From Oidiodendron maius Zn (Eukaryota > Ascomycota > Leotiomycetes > Myxotrichaceae), in contig KN832889.1 in NCBI GenBank assembly GCA_000827325.1, positions 372,001 to 436,000 of the forward strand: DNA of 64,000 bases, read 5' to 3'. Positions 46,352 to 57,420 of this stretch are shown here, piece after piece. Positions within the stretch are counted from its first letter, which is position 1. Each line of letters begins with the position of its first letter. Made by a program: the position numbers and the translations under genes. Below the pieces are notes generated by a model. It was given only the letters and a program-made list of their open reading frames with translations. It did no database searches and was not told the DNA's origin.

Positions 46352-48059
46352 CTATCTTTTTTTAATCCGAACACGAAACCCTAGTTGTCGCACAAACCAA
46401 GAGTTTCTTAGTGTCCAATTTGTGTCGGAGTCTGCAAACTCAATCTAAGCATATGTTAGCAAGGCTAATCCAACTGCTTGTGTGGACCGGATTCTTTTAC
46501 CTGAAACTTCCGTAGAATTGACGGTACCACTTTGTAGATCTCCAAGAGACTGATGTTCTTCCCAATACACGTGCGTGCTCCCATCCCAAACTGGAACATT
46601 GTCCCGTTCATCTCCTTTAATTTGGTCTCTGTATTTTCAATCCAACGTTCCGGTCGATAAGTATCTACGTCGTCACCAAATACCTCAGCTCGCTGATGTA
46701 TGATCCATGCGCTACACCCTACAATGGTCCCACCTGGAATATATTCACCAGCTATATTGAGCCCCGCTGCCGGTGTGATACGCTCGAGTGGAATCCCTGC
46801 CGCAGGATGGAGTCGGAACGCTTCCTTGATGCAGGCATCGAGATAGACCATCTTTTGTGCTGCAGCAACAGGAACTACGTCATCAGTCCCAAGCATGCCG
46901 TTAGAATGTGCAACGTCTAACTCTTCAATAAGTTTGTGGTAACAACGTGGGTTTTTGAGGAGATAGTAGAAGACCGCACTCAGAGATATGGCAGTGGTCT
47001 CTGAGCCGGCAAATGCCATTGACACCGCCATCGTGAGTACACGAGATGGTGTCATAATCTCCGGATGTTTCTTGCTGGCTTCTTGAAATTTTGACAAGAG
47101 ATCAAGTGGCCCGTTGGGAGAGCTTGCTTCTTTGGACTCGGCATTTGCTCGTTCCTCCATCCGACTTATGGCAAATTTAGCGACTGGAAAGGTTCTGTCG
47201 ATGATCCCCCATTGACCCAGATACCCAAGGATGGGGTTCTTAAGCCATAGAACATCAAGGAATGGTATTTGACCAATCTGGGAAACTTATTTGAGCTTTC
47301 TCACTAGACTAGTGATGGCTATGTACTTACAGGAGCGACATAGTCGAACAATCCCGCGAGATATTGGATTATGCCATCGATATCTCGGCCTTCATCAATG
47401 AATCCATGTCTTTTGCTGTAAGTCAATTCGCCGATAACATCAAAGGCGTAGTACTGGAGCCATCTGGCAAAATCAAAATTGCCTTCTGAGCCCTCCCTGT
47501 CGGCAAACCGAAGCTGTAGCTGTTTCAAGAACTCCGAGGTGGTGGAATCTACAAGTGGCTCATATTGAAGCAAGGTACTCAGTGAAAATGCATTGCTGAC
47601 CGCTCGCCGTAAGGATGCATGAAAAGATTCGTCCGTCGTGGAGAAGAGAGATGGTAGTCTCTTCCCATTAGCAACGGCTTGCTGAACAGGATAAAATTCT
47701 GACTACATTAAATTAGATTCTAACAACTTTAAAGGTACTCTATTGGTTCATGCCTTCATCGTGCCGGATTTGAGTCCGTAGATGTCCTTTAAAGCTGCAG
47801 GACTAGCAAACGAAAGGTAGTTCGGGCCAAGCCGCACAATGTCTCCGTAACGGCGATGCAATTTGGCATGTGTAATATCTGGACGTCGACTCCATACATC
47901 AAAAAATCGCCACCAGTCTGTAACAGACGCCAAAAAGGGACCCGGGTACTTGTTCAAGCCATGGTGAAATCTGTTCCGGCATAGGTAGAGCAGACACAGG
48001 GCAAAAATGATGAGCCATGCCTCCCTAAGGGAAACATGAAGAAGCTTATCGAGGACCAT
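46352..48059 (-). CDS. Cytochrome P450 monooxygenase (pisatin demethylase-like)
   Basis: Exons 47754..48059, 47331..47702, 46501..47277 and 46352..46444 give 515 aa; an upstream ATG at 48140 would add 27 residues, but the start at 48059 places the membrane anchor (AWLIIFALCLLYL) in the normal position, followed by the proline-rich KYPGPFLA hinge. Landmarks: I-helix AGSETT, K-helix EAFR (ExxR), PERW and haem loop FGMGARTCIG with the axial cysteine near residue 463. The overall layout (HRRYGDIVRLGPNYLSF, WVDNSWFV-like end) resembles fungal pisatin demethylase-type P450s. It hydroxylates or demethylates an organic substrate at the ER with an NADPH reductase. Intron 1 (47703..47753) begins with GC rather than GT. 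Confidence 0.92.
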
Positions 48060-48875
48060 TTTGGCATCGATGCGAATAAATCGTTTGTGTAATACCAAAG
48101 CAAGGTACCTGATGCTTTGTATATAGTTTCGGACCCCCATGCACGGGAGATTTCTTTTCCTGAATGTAGTTCACCGGCGAATATCGGCTAAGATAAAGTA
48201 CATTCATAGTTAAGCGTACGAACTGTCACTAGTTACAATGAGCTAGAAAGCGCTCCCCTGCAATGACGTACTAATCACAGCATTAGTGGGGGAAATGTGC
48301 GACTCGGAAGCGTAAGGGAGAAGGTGGGGAGTGTGAGAGCGATGAATCTCCACTGGTGGAGATATGCCGCAAAAGTCTCGAGAGGCGAACTTGGCGTGAT
48401 AGTTGCTGCGTCACCCGGTTCAAGCAGATGCGGCATTTGAAACTCAACAAACCTCTGGTTCCTTTAGCATGCCGATGTGTACTTGGCCTTGTTGCGCCAT
48501 GGCCTCCTTTAGATAAGCCTACTGAACGCTTTCGCTTTCCCTTAGAACTAAAACTGGCTACTGTAAATCCAACCCGGTGGCCATATTCCGACCCCTACTG
48601 CATGCGTTATTTTCCATAATTTTGAGATGGTTGAAGTCCATGGCGACTATGGGGTATTGGCAGCCGTGTAGTTTTTAATGGCGGCTACTGTGGAGCGAAT
48701 TTATTCATTACATCATTTAAATAGTTTATTATACTCTTTCTAGTACCGCAGATACATCTCTTGACCACTTGGGTACGTCTTTCATAATCTCTACCATCAC
48801 TAGTCCTAAAATCCAACCTAGAATTAACGACTTCAACGCGACATATACACACTCGCGACCAGCGGATGTTGCGAT
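48060..48875. promoter_or_regulatory. Divergent region, P450 and alcohol dehydrogenase
   Basis: About 800 bases between divergent starts. No gene seen. Confidence 0.5.
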
Positions 48876-50074
48876 ATGGCGCAAACTGGTTCCGGCACGC
48901 AAACGGCCGCCGTCTTATTTAATGTGAGATTACGATCTATACTACGTTATATGTTCTTAGTCTGATGCTGTCTTCCGACTTAGCAAGGTTCAGATTTCAA
49001 GTTCATTGTTCAAAACATCCCTATTCCTACAATCGAGCCCTCCGAAGTTCTTGTTCAACTCAGCGTCACAGGGCTATGCCACTCCGATCTTGTGCTTGCC
49101 CAAGGCCTTGTTGGGGCCTGTCGTTCTGTCCTTGGCCATGAAGGTGTTGGCCGCATTGTTGCTCTGGGATCCGCCGTCTCGTCGTATTCATCTGTGACAC
49201 TAAATTCACGTGTAGGCGTTGGCTGGTTACACGATACCTGTGGTTCTTGTAGCATCTGCCTACGGGAGAGCGGAAGGCGGCATTGCCTAGCACAACGCAA
49301 TCATGGTCGCCACGTGGATGGCACCTTTGCTGGATATGTTGTAGTTAATGCCGCATTTGTACAGCCGTTACCTGAAGGTCCGCCCGACGAATTCTTAGCT
49401 CCGATTCTTTGTGGGGGTTTGACGGTCTATACTGCACTAAAAAGATGTGGCGCACGCGCAGGGCAGTGGATTGTACTGCTTGGAGCAGGCGGGGGCTTGG
49501 GAACATTGGGAATTCAATACGCAAAAGCTATGGGACTTCTGGTCATTGCTGTGGATGGCGGAAAGGAAAAAGAGGCCGTGGCTACTAAGTTGGGCGCAGA
49601 TGTATATGTAGATTTCACCGAAGGAGACGTGGTTGCAAAAGTGAAAGAGGCCAGCGGAGGAGATGGAGCATCAGCCGCCTTGGTTTTGGCAGGGAGTGGG
49701 CGAGCCTACAATGAGGCAATAGAGATGCTGGGTGCATTTGGAACTTTGGTAGCTGTTGGGATCCCTAAGCCAGGTGAGTCGTTAGAGGTACATCCTCTTA
49801 AATTGATCGACCTTGGGATCCAGGTCACAGGGAGCCTAACAGGTAGTCTCACGGATTTGAATGAGGCTGTAGCATTTGTGGAGAGGGGCATTGTAAAGCC
49901 GTTGGTGGAGGTTAGGAGTTTGGAACAACTCCCATTAATTGCAAAGGAAATGGAAGAGGGAAAGGTAGGCAACCCAGAAACAGAAGAGGAAATGACTGTC
50001 ATTCCATGGTTACAGATTGCTAACTGTTTCGTCTTCAGATATCCGGAAAGGTAGTGTTGAAGCATCGGCATTAG
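48876..50074 (+). CDS. Zinc-dependent alcohol dehydrogenase (MDR family)
   Basis: Exons 48876..48923, 48984..49964 and 50039..50074 (introns of 60 and 74 bases) give 354 aa. Catalytic zinc ligands are C48 in TGLCHSDL and H68/E69 in LGHEGVG; structural zinc cysteines are in CGSCSICLRESGRRHC. The Rossmann motif GAGGGLG and the end EGKISGKVVL match yeast-type alcohol dehydrogenases. It interconverts a primary or secondary alcohol and its carbonyl with NAD(P). It is divergent from the P450, as expected if it takes the hydroxylated product. The third exon is only 12 codons; without it the protein would read into an unrelated tail. Confidence 0.93.
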
Positions 50075-50865
50075 ACTACAGTCCAGCCGGGATGTAAGCG
50101 CCTTCAGAACTCAATTAGGTCTTGTTCATATCACCCTTTTGCCGATTAAAAATTGGCACAGCCAAATCTTTCATAATTAGTATATTTGTTCTCACTATCT
50201 AATTGCTTTTACCTGCATGAATTTGATGCCCATATACCATTGATATACAAATGGCTTGAAACCGGTACCAGTCAAAAGAGTTGTCATACCTAATCTACCT
50301 CCTCGGCAGATGTATGCAAACCGCACTTAGCTAGCATTCCATGTCCAGTATCTATCTTTGTGCCTGCCCTGATCGACTGGCAAAAATAATGTTCGAGCGG
50401 AGCCAACCCCTCATCGACCTATGTCGAAAGAAAACTGGATATGTGTAGTTTATTGATCAAATAAAGAGTTCCTGCCATAAAACCTTTGCCAGACTATTGA
50501 CGCTTAGATTCGTATTGGAAAGTCTGATCCCTAGCACAGTCTTTCCATGCTATAGAACTTATGGCTAAGCTAACGAAATGGTCAACCTTCACCTTGTTAG
50601 TGAAAGAGATATCACATTAATAATGGTGGATATCGGTGAGTTTCGCAATTAGAACCGTATCTCGGATCAGAGTCAAAGGCATGTCTGCTGTGCTTGTCAA
50701 ATATAATAGCAATATTGGCGTGCTGAATCCAGTTGAATTGATCTGTCGGGAATACCCCACCATTTGATTACTGCCAATGCAAGTTTTGGTCGCGCTAACT
50801 TTCTCCAGCTTTGCACTAGTTGCATCGATGAACAGAGCAGGTGCTAATTGGACACGTCTTGTGGA

Positions 50866-50972
50866 CGGGAAGCGGAGGCTGGAAGTGCTCGTTTGGAGCT
50901 GGCACGAGTGAAAGACAGCTTTGCGTCCACCGAGGTCGTCTCGGCAGTTCCGCACTTTCGACTTGCCGAAAA
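50866..50972. repeat. Diverged dispersed repeat, copy 2
   Basis: Partner of 42816..42940, same orientation in the window. Confidence 0.6.
50941..50969. promoter_or_regulatory. Inverted repeat with CGG-N5-CCG site, copy 2
   Basis: TCGGCA at 50941 and TGCCGA at 50964 are inverted; CGGCAGTTCCG lies at 50942-50952. It is about 1.15 kb upstream of the MFS start and 870 bases downstream of the alcohol dehydrogenase. Confidence 0.45.
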
Positions 50973-52111
50973 TCCCCTGAGGAGCGGAATATTGTCCCTA
51001 AAGAGAATAGGAAAGTTATCGGAAGGATACATTGCTTTAATCTCTGATGCAAGCTTGAGCGGTGCAGGTAACTCTTTTATTAACTGGCCGTAGAAGTTGT
51101 GATCAGAGAAAGTCTGGATCAGATTCCCTTTTATCTCCTTGAATTCACCGAGATTGCGGTGCTACTTGTACGCTTGAGCAACGCGGCTCAGTTTGTGCCA
51201 CGAATATTAACCCCTTACGCTGTCCTTTTCTCTTTTTCTTCTCTTCCTTAGCTTAGAATAGTCTACAGAATCAATCTACGAGCACTAACCCCTTTGTGCA
51301 ATTGTACGTGCCGTCACAGCTGGACGCGACACTTGCAGGAGAAGCGATGTTCAGAACGTGACTTTATTAGCCTAACAATTATTCTACGCTTGAAATTGTT
51401 AAAAATAATATACAAGTTTTAAAACGCGTGATAAGTAAACTGATACTGCGTCTTAAACTTTAATTATGTCCTTTGTAATTGAATCGATGCAGCTTACTGC
51501 TCGTACATAGCGGAGAGAGGATAATATAACTGCCGATAGTATTTGCCGAGTTTTGTTGCTCTGTACTTATACATACGCTGTTGGCTTTTTAGATCAGGCT
51601 GATTAGTCCGTATCCCGTCCACTTCATGGCAGGATTGCAGGTGCCCTAGCCTATCACCCCGAGAATTTTATCATTTCGTAATTATCTCGGGTATTAGTCT
51701 CCTACTTATGCTCGTGATTCTAAGCCCAATATAAGTAAGACTACTGTACAAGTGCCCGCCCCCATGTGATGTTAGAGAATGTGGGGTAGTACCGAAGCAC
51801 CGGACGCACCGGAGAAATATATACCCAATAAGCAATGAATAACAAACAACCTTTGGGTTCTAGCTAGCCTCGTCTGGCTCTTTTCCTGGGCCATTCATCG
51901 CGAAGCAAAGAGCAGACGAACCTGCTTAAAGCGAGAATGTGGCGATCTGCCGACTGACACAAACCGGAGTACGACGCTTGAACCCTAGCACCAAATGCAG
52001 CACCCAAATATCCCAGGGACTGTGTCCCGCCCTAGCATATAAGGATGCTGACAGCATCTTATCTGTAACATCCAACTTGACTTCTTCATCCGCAGCCAAC
52101 AATTCCCAACT

Positions 52112-54061
52112 ATGGCAGATTTAACAGACAATTCCGAGAAGATTCATGAGGAAAAGGTCGAGGTCAGACCAGGAGAGGAGGCCTCGATGCCAAGTAACCC
52201 AGAGGAGGGGCTCACTGCTGCACCGGGAGACGACAGACCTGATAGGGTGTCGTTATCCACTTTCATGGCCATATTTGTAAGTTCTAAGCTCATTGCCTAC
52301 CAAAATTCCATTCACAGCTTACGTTCGCCTTTCTCTAGTTTATGGGCTTGTCGTACGTCGCAGCCATATCTTGTGGCCTTGTACTTGTCACAGGGGTTCT
52401 CGAACAAATCGGCGCTGCCCTTGGCGATACCGAAAATATTGTCTGGATTCCGGGCGGCTGGTCAGTGGCATCAGCTGTATCATTTTCTATTGCAGGTGGC
52501 TTTAGCGATATCTTCGGTCGGCGATATGTATTAATCTCGGGACAAACGCTCACATTAATTGGCGCTGTAAGTTTCCGTTTTTTGGGCATAATCATCTATT
52601 TTTATGAACTTTGGCGGTTGACAACTTGCTCTCAAGATAGTTGGCGCCACGGCGCAAAAGACAAGCACCGTCGCAGCCGCATCTACCATTCTTGGGTTTG
52701 GTGCTGGTGTGATATTTGTGTCCTACCCGGGCATTACAGAGTTACTTCCTAATAAATATCGGTGAGGTTACCGGCAATCATTGGAAAGCTACGACTTATA
52801 AATGAACAGAGGAATTGGGCTCGGATGGACCGAATTCTGCATCAATATTCCCTGGGGATGCTTAAGCGTGCTCATCGCGAATGAGCTAGTCCTTCACGCA
52901 ACTTGGCGGTGGTGTTACTACGTCGCCATCATCTACTCCTGCATTTGCATAGTTGGAACGGCAATATTCTACTTTCCACCATCTCGTCCTCGCGGAGACT
53001 ACGATAAGACCCGTTGGCAAGAGTTCAAGGAGTTGGACTTCATTGGCTTGAGCCTTTTCGCTGCTGGGCTGACGATTTTCCTAGTGGGTTTGACGTATCT
53101 TGGAAAGACGTCTTACTCAATTCCCCTTGTTGCCTCCACGGTCACCATCGGCGCTATCATCTTCGTCGCTTGCTTCCTCTATGACTTTACTATTCCTACA
53201 AACCCCATCTTCCCCTTCCATCTCTTTGCTATGTTCCGTGAGTTTACGGTCCATCTCGTGATCCTCTTCATCGCCGGCATGATTTGGCAAGCCGTAATCA
53301 CGCTGGGACCCCAAGCAACACTCTACATGTACACCAATGACCCCGTCCAAATCGGGATCACCCAAATCCCTGCTGGTATGTCTGGCATCATAGGTGGATG
53401 GATAATGCCCTCTCTCGTTCATAAGATCAAGCACGTCCGCATACAAATCATCGTTGCCCTTACAATCCAAACGGTGTTCACAGCCTGCTACGCCACTATC
53501 ATACCGCACCACAGGATCGCCTGGATGATCTTCCAGATGTTCGGCCTTTCTTGCTTCACCTGGGTCACGACCCTTGCGTACGTATCCTCGGGGCTTTTTG
53601 TCCCACACGATGAACTGGGCGTATCAGCTGGTCTCATCGGCACTTTCCGTAGCGCAGGTGGCAGCGTCGGCAATGCCGTTTTCTCGACCATCCTCAACTC
53701 TATCATCAACAAGCAGCTTGGCACGCGAATAGCAGAAGCAGCGATTGCGAATGGCTTCTCGCCTTCACAGCTCAGTGCCCTAATCCCTGCCGTTATCGAG
53801 AATGCGGTCGGTGTCCCAGACGCGTTTGCGAATATCCCTAGCGCCACCCCCGCTGTGATTGAGGTGACAGCACAAGCATTTAGGGATGCGTATGCGTATG
53901 CTTTCCGCAAGGTATTTCTCTCGACTATTCCGTTTGGAGTAATTGGCCTCCTAGCGGCGTGGTTTGTGAAGGACCCAAGCCATTTGCTGAATAATGATGT
54001 TGCGGTGTACCAGGAGAGGGATGTCCTGTCTGGGAAGCGGTTCCAACCTGACAAGAAATAG
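52112..54061 (+). CDS. MFS transporter, TRI12/siderophore-type (14 TMS)
   Basis: Exons 52112..52276, 52339..52566, 52637..52761 and 52810..54061 give 589 aa. A hydrophilic head of about 50 residues is followed by helices starting at FMGLSYVAAISCGLVLVTG. The TRI12-like features are WIPGGWSVASAVSFSIAGGFSD, the FGRRYVLISG loop, the TEFCINIPWG segment and a long C-terminal set of helices ending in LLAAWFVKDPSHLL. The family moves trichothecenes, siderophores or other small molecules, mostly outward. At the end of the oxidative cluster it may bring in the substrate or remove toxic intermediates; direction cannot be read from the sequence. Confidence 0.92.
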
Positions 54062-54109
54062 ATTAAGGGAGAAGGAGTATTGCGGTAACCCACGCTGGAC
54101 TTTCTGAGA

Positions 54110-54805
54110 CGTTCAACTGTACAAGCTATTTATTTCTTGGGAGGGAGGCATCATAGTGTTAATGCAGCTAAATGCCAAACCTGACAAACCATCTCCAGCC
54201 CCGAGACAAATGAAGACGAAACCTTGTTAGCAAGCTCAGTCATTTCGCCAGTAACGGTGGTATGTCCAACAGTGACGGTATCAGCTCCAATGACACAACT
54301 AGCTCCAGATCCATCGGCATATGAGATATCCGACGTACGGCCCTTGGACGAATCGTAGATGTTATGACCGTTTTAGTCGCTAGAAGAAAGAAGGATGAGA
54401 AGACCTAACTATTACTGCCGTCAGTATTTTTCCGTACAAGTAACATGATAACAGCTTAAAGATCTGCACTTCCAGATCAAAGTCTAAGTTCAGCCTCTCA
54501 CCACCAATATTAAGCTGAAACATGTACACGACATCATTTGGGTCTGGGGATGCAGTGAGGGAACCCTCCCGACGATTCCTCAAAACGTTAAGTTCGCTCA
54601 AGAGAGAATCGTAGAACATATGTGATGGCTCTAAGTTGTACTTCTTATAGCTTTTAACAGAAAAAGCCTCATATCTGATATGCCGTACTATATAAGTATG
54701 GTATATGAGGATTAGAGGCATAAAGCCCTGGTATTTGAGTAATTTGATGTATACTGAAATAAGTTTAGATTTAATAGGATTAAAATCAATGATGCTGAAT
54801 CTCAA
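54110..54805 (-). pseudogene. Decayed aspartic protease (pepsin-like), N-terminal half
   Basis: Pieces of a secreted pepsin-like protease lie in different frames on the minus strand. One frame has the pro-region and EGSLTASPDPNDVVYMFQLN with GGERLNLDFD. The active-site DTGSADL motif then continues in another frame because one base is missing, and its following Trp codon reads as a stop. Further on NGHNIYDSSKGRTSD and ISYADGSG (flap region) are readable, and another shift leads to DGLSGLAFSCINT. The C-terminal half with the second active Asp is absent and the LtrA gene lies upstream. G-to-A changes at the Trp codon would fit repeat-induced mutation. It is a relic, not a working gene. Confidence 0.8.
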
Positions 54806-54871
54806 CGCGCTCAGTCACGTAAATTAACGCGCCTTTTCCAAACCCCGCCTTACTGTAGCTTCTTGGGGATC

Positions 54872-56849
54872 TCACGTCTGACGGGATGTGAACCGTAGCT
54901 TCTTCGGCAACGTCACACCCCACGGAGTATGATTCAGTAATAGTGCAATAAAAAGTATAAAGACCAAAAGCGGCAAAGTCCAAACGCTAGTGCCAAAATT
55001 TCCCGCAGCAGATGTCGTCTCCATAATGCTTAGGAGTGCCAAAGCTAGCCCGAGGAGCAAATTGGCGATTATACCGATGTAGCGGGATCGAGAACCGTTA
55101 CCTTTTCCCTTGAGCGTGACCCAGGTGAGAACGCCAAAGGAAATAAGGACGACTCCGGCAGAGACAAAGAAATATACAAATATAAGGTTAAATACCCCAA
55201 AATATTTGTCGTAGATTTCCGACGCGTCTGCGCCTTCTTCGATTTCAGGGGGCTCAAAATTATACCCACTGAAAACGATTTGAAGTAGACGAATGAGAAC
55301 ATCTCTCATTGTCGCTATGTATTCCGGGCTGCCATAGGTAATGCTTGTTCCGTTTTCGCCAGCCAGAATATCATAACCATCGTGAATAGAGTTTAACTGG
55401 TCATCTGTAAGTGAGAAAAATGTGTTGTTCAAGATGGCCGTCATGGTGAGGTTGAAGGCATCGACCATAACCGATTGCGCTGGGAATTCGCTAGTATTCT
55501 GAATCGCTCCAAAAATTGCAAAAATTGGGCCGAAAACATTATACATATACTCAGTAATATGGCGCCAACTGACGAGTTGATTTGTCCCTTCCATTAGTAG
55601 TACCAGTGCCATGTGGAATGGAAAGTGCAAGAATGTCCAGATTTGTTGACGCAATATGCCAAAGTGCTCCATTTGGACGTTGTCGAAGTACAGTTGGTAT
55701 ACAAAGTACTAGGATGTGTCAGTAAGAGGTCTTCTCTTGGCTGGTGGCGGAGGGGATAGGACATACAATTATAAGAAGAGCGCATGCTACTGTTCCAATG
55801 GCTGCGGGGCTGAAGCCAATATTGCCCAGCTCTTGGATCTTTGTTACGCTTTTTGTGAGTCCAATAACACCTTCTCCTAGCTGCTTGCTGATTAGTGTAC
55901 TACGCACCACCAATAGTCAATAGTTAACAGTCAACTTACGATAATGAGTGTAAGGCAGGTCATTCTCTCCACCAAGTGGGTGCCTTTGAAACTAACTACA
56001 TGCCACCTTCCGGCGATGGCGATATTTGAAGCCAGTTCAAGAACAGCAATTATATACCAAGCAATAAATGCGCCGTGAATAGTTTCTAAAGAGAATGCGA
56101 ACGACAGCCCGAGATATAGTATTGCCGCCACGCCTAACGTTGACATAACTGCTAATAACGGCAGTCGAGTGGTCCGATATTTCCACGCAAAGTACGTCGT
56201 CGAAGCATATTGAAAGAGGAGGACAAATCGACTCGCCATCAGGGTTAAGGATATCTGTTGGAGAGTAGCCCATTGAGTTTGTTCTGTAGAGTCGTCAAAT
56301 TGGGGGCCAGAGACAGCAAGGGCGACCATGACACCGAAATGACATAAATGGGCAATGCGCTCATAGACGCTGTCGGTGGAAAACCGCACATCATATAAAG
56401 TCACCTGGCCTGGAGTAGATGTTAGTGGGAGAATTGAAGTTGTATCATAAAACTCTTACACCATGTGAACCATAGTATGCAGAGGAAGCCGATGTAAGAA
56501 ATCAATTCTGCAAATGTATTAGCATCGAGTGTAGGTAGTCCACTACTTATGCCCTGGACACATACTTGTCTGACTGTTGACTTCATGTGCCTCTGTGAAG
56601 CTGGTAAGGTTGGCCACAAAGAACAGGTCAAAGAATAATTGGATGTTCGTAGTTTCTTCATAGTGCTGAAACTGAGGGTTCTCGAATAGTGTCTCGTCAT
56701 GTGTTTCGACTTCAGGATGATCATTTGGTGATGGATCTTTCTCCTCGTGATACTATGAGTATTCATTAGGATCTGCTAAGGCATCGAAATCACCTCCGAC
56801 ATGGAGTACTGACCAGAGGGCTTCGAATCAAAGGAACACTAGTGCTCAT
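54872..56849 (-). CDS. LtrA-family (low temperature requirement A) membrane protein
   Basis: Exons 56814..56849, 56566..56752, 56460..56507, 55940..56409, 55767..55883 and 54872..55708 give 564 aa. The family hallmarks are ELFFDL-like IQLFFDLFFVANL, CQVTLYDVRFSTDSVYER, the FAWKYRT segment, QLGEGVIGL and FPFHMALVLLMEG. Many hydrophobic helices follow, ending in a pair near the C-terminus. LtrA was named in Listeria; in fungi these multi-pass proteins are common and of unknown function. Bacterial relatives are of similar design, but six exons argue for long residence in the fungal genome. Intron lengths are 50-61 bases. It neighbours the cluster but has no obvious link with its chemistry. Confidence 0.85.
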
Positions 56850-57000
56850 AGTGAGTGATGAGGCGCTTGATGAAGGTAGAAGAATAAAAGAATAGGACGC
56901 CAGACCCAGTCCGGAAGCTGGGAATATTAGGCGAACAGAGGGGGAAAACAGATGGGTTGCAAAAGCGGGAACAGGAGCTGCGACCACCCGTCAGTTATAC

Positions 57001-57420
57001 AACTTCCAACAGCCTAATGTCGGTTACTTTTCCCAAGGTATTTCAATCTTTTGCTTTGGAGCTGAGCCAGTTTACGTACATACAGTTTCGAACTGCAGTA
57101 CGGATGTTGGTTGGGTTGTAGATCTTGCCGTAGGGATCCTTAAGCAAATCAGAAAGCTTGAAAATCTTTAAAACGCGAATCAAGCCAGTGCTTCAGGACC
57201 CACCTTGTATCCAACATATGCAGGGGCAAAGCGGCTGGGCTTACCCTCCGCCACAAGGCTATCCTGATAACGGGACAATACGAAGTACAGCTGTCCTGCA
57301 ATATCATAGGCTGATAACATACAATGAAAATTAATATTCCCAGGATCAATTCGCGGACCGCTCTGATTGATTGGACCTAACAAGGCGGGACCTAACAAGG
57401 CGGGACCAACCAACATTTTA
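57001..57420 (-). pseudogene. Remnant of an unrecognised gene
   Basis: Protein-like stretches INFHCMLSAYDIAGQLYFVL and FAPAYVGYKVGPEAL read in one frame; DPYGKIYNPTNIRTAVRN and NWLSSKAKD follow in another, then a stop. This looks like the 3' part of a gene with a frame break. A 15-base unit is duplicated at its 5' edge (GPALLGPALLG). I cannot name the family. Confidence 0.4.

Larger units (their letters stand above)
50075..52111. other. Intergenic, 2 kb
   Basis: Contains the second copy of the dispersed repeat with the CGG-N5-CCG element. Frames at 50.6-51.1 kb on both strands are short and motif-free. Right end carries the transporter promoter. Confidence 0.5.

Noticed and set aside
49092-50054. 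ATG-like start at 49092 for the alcohol dehydrogenase
   Set aside because: It would remove the catalytic zinc cysteine; an upstream 16-codon exon gives the normal N-terminus.
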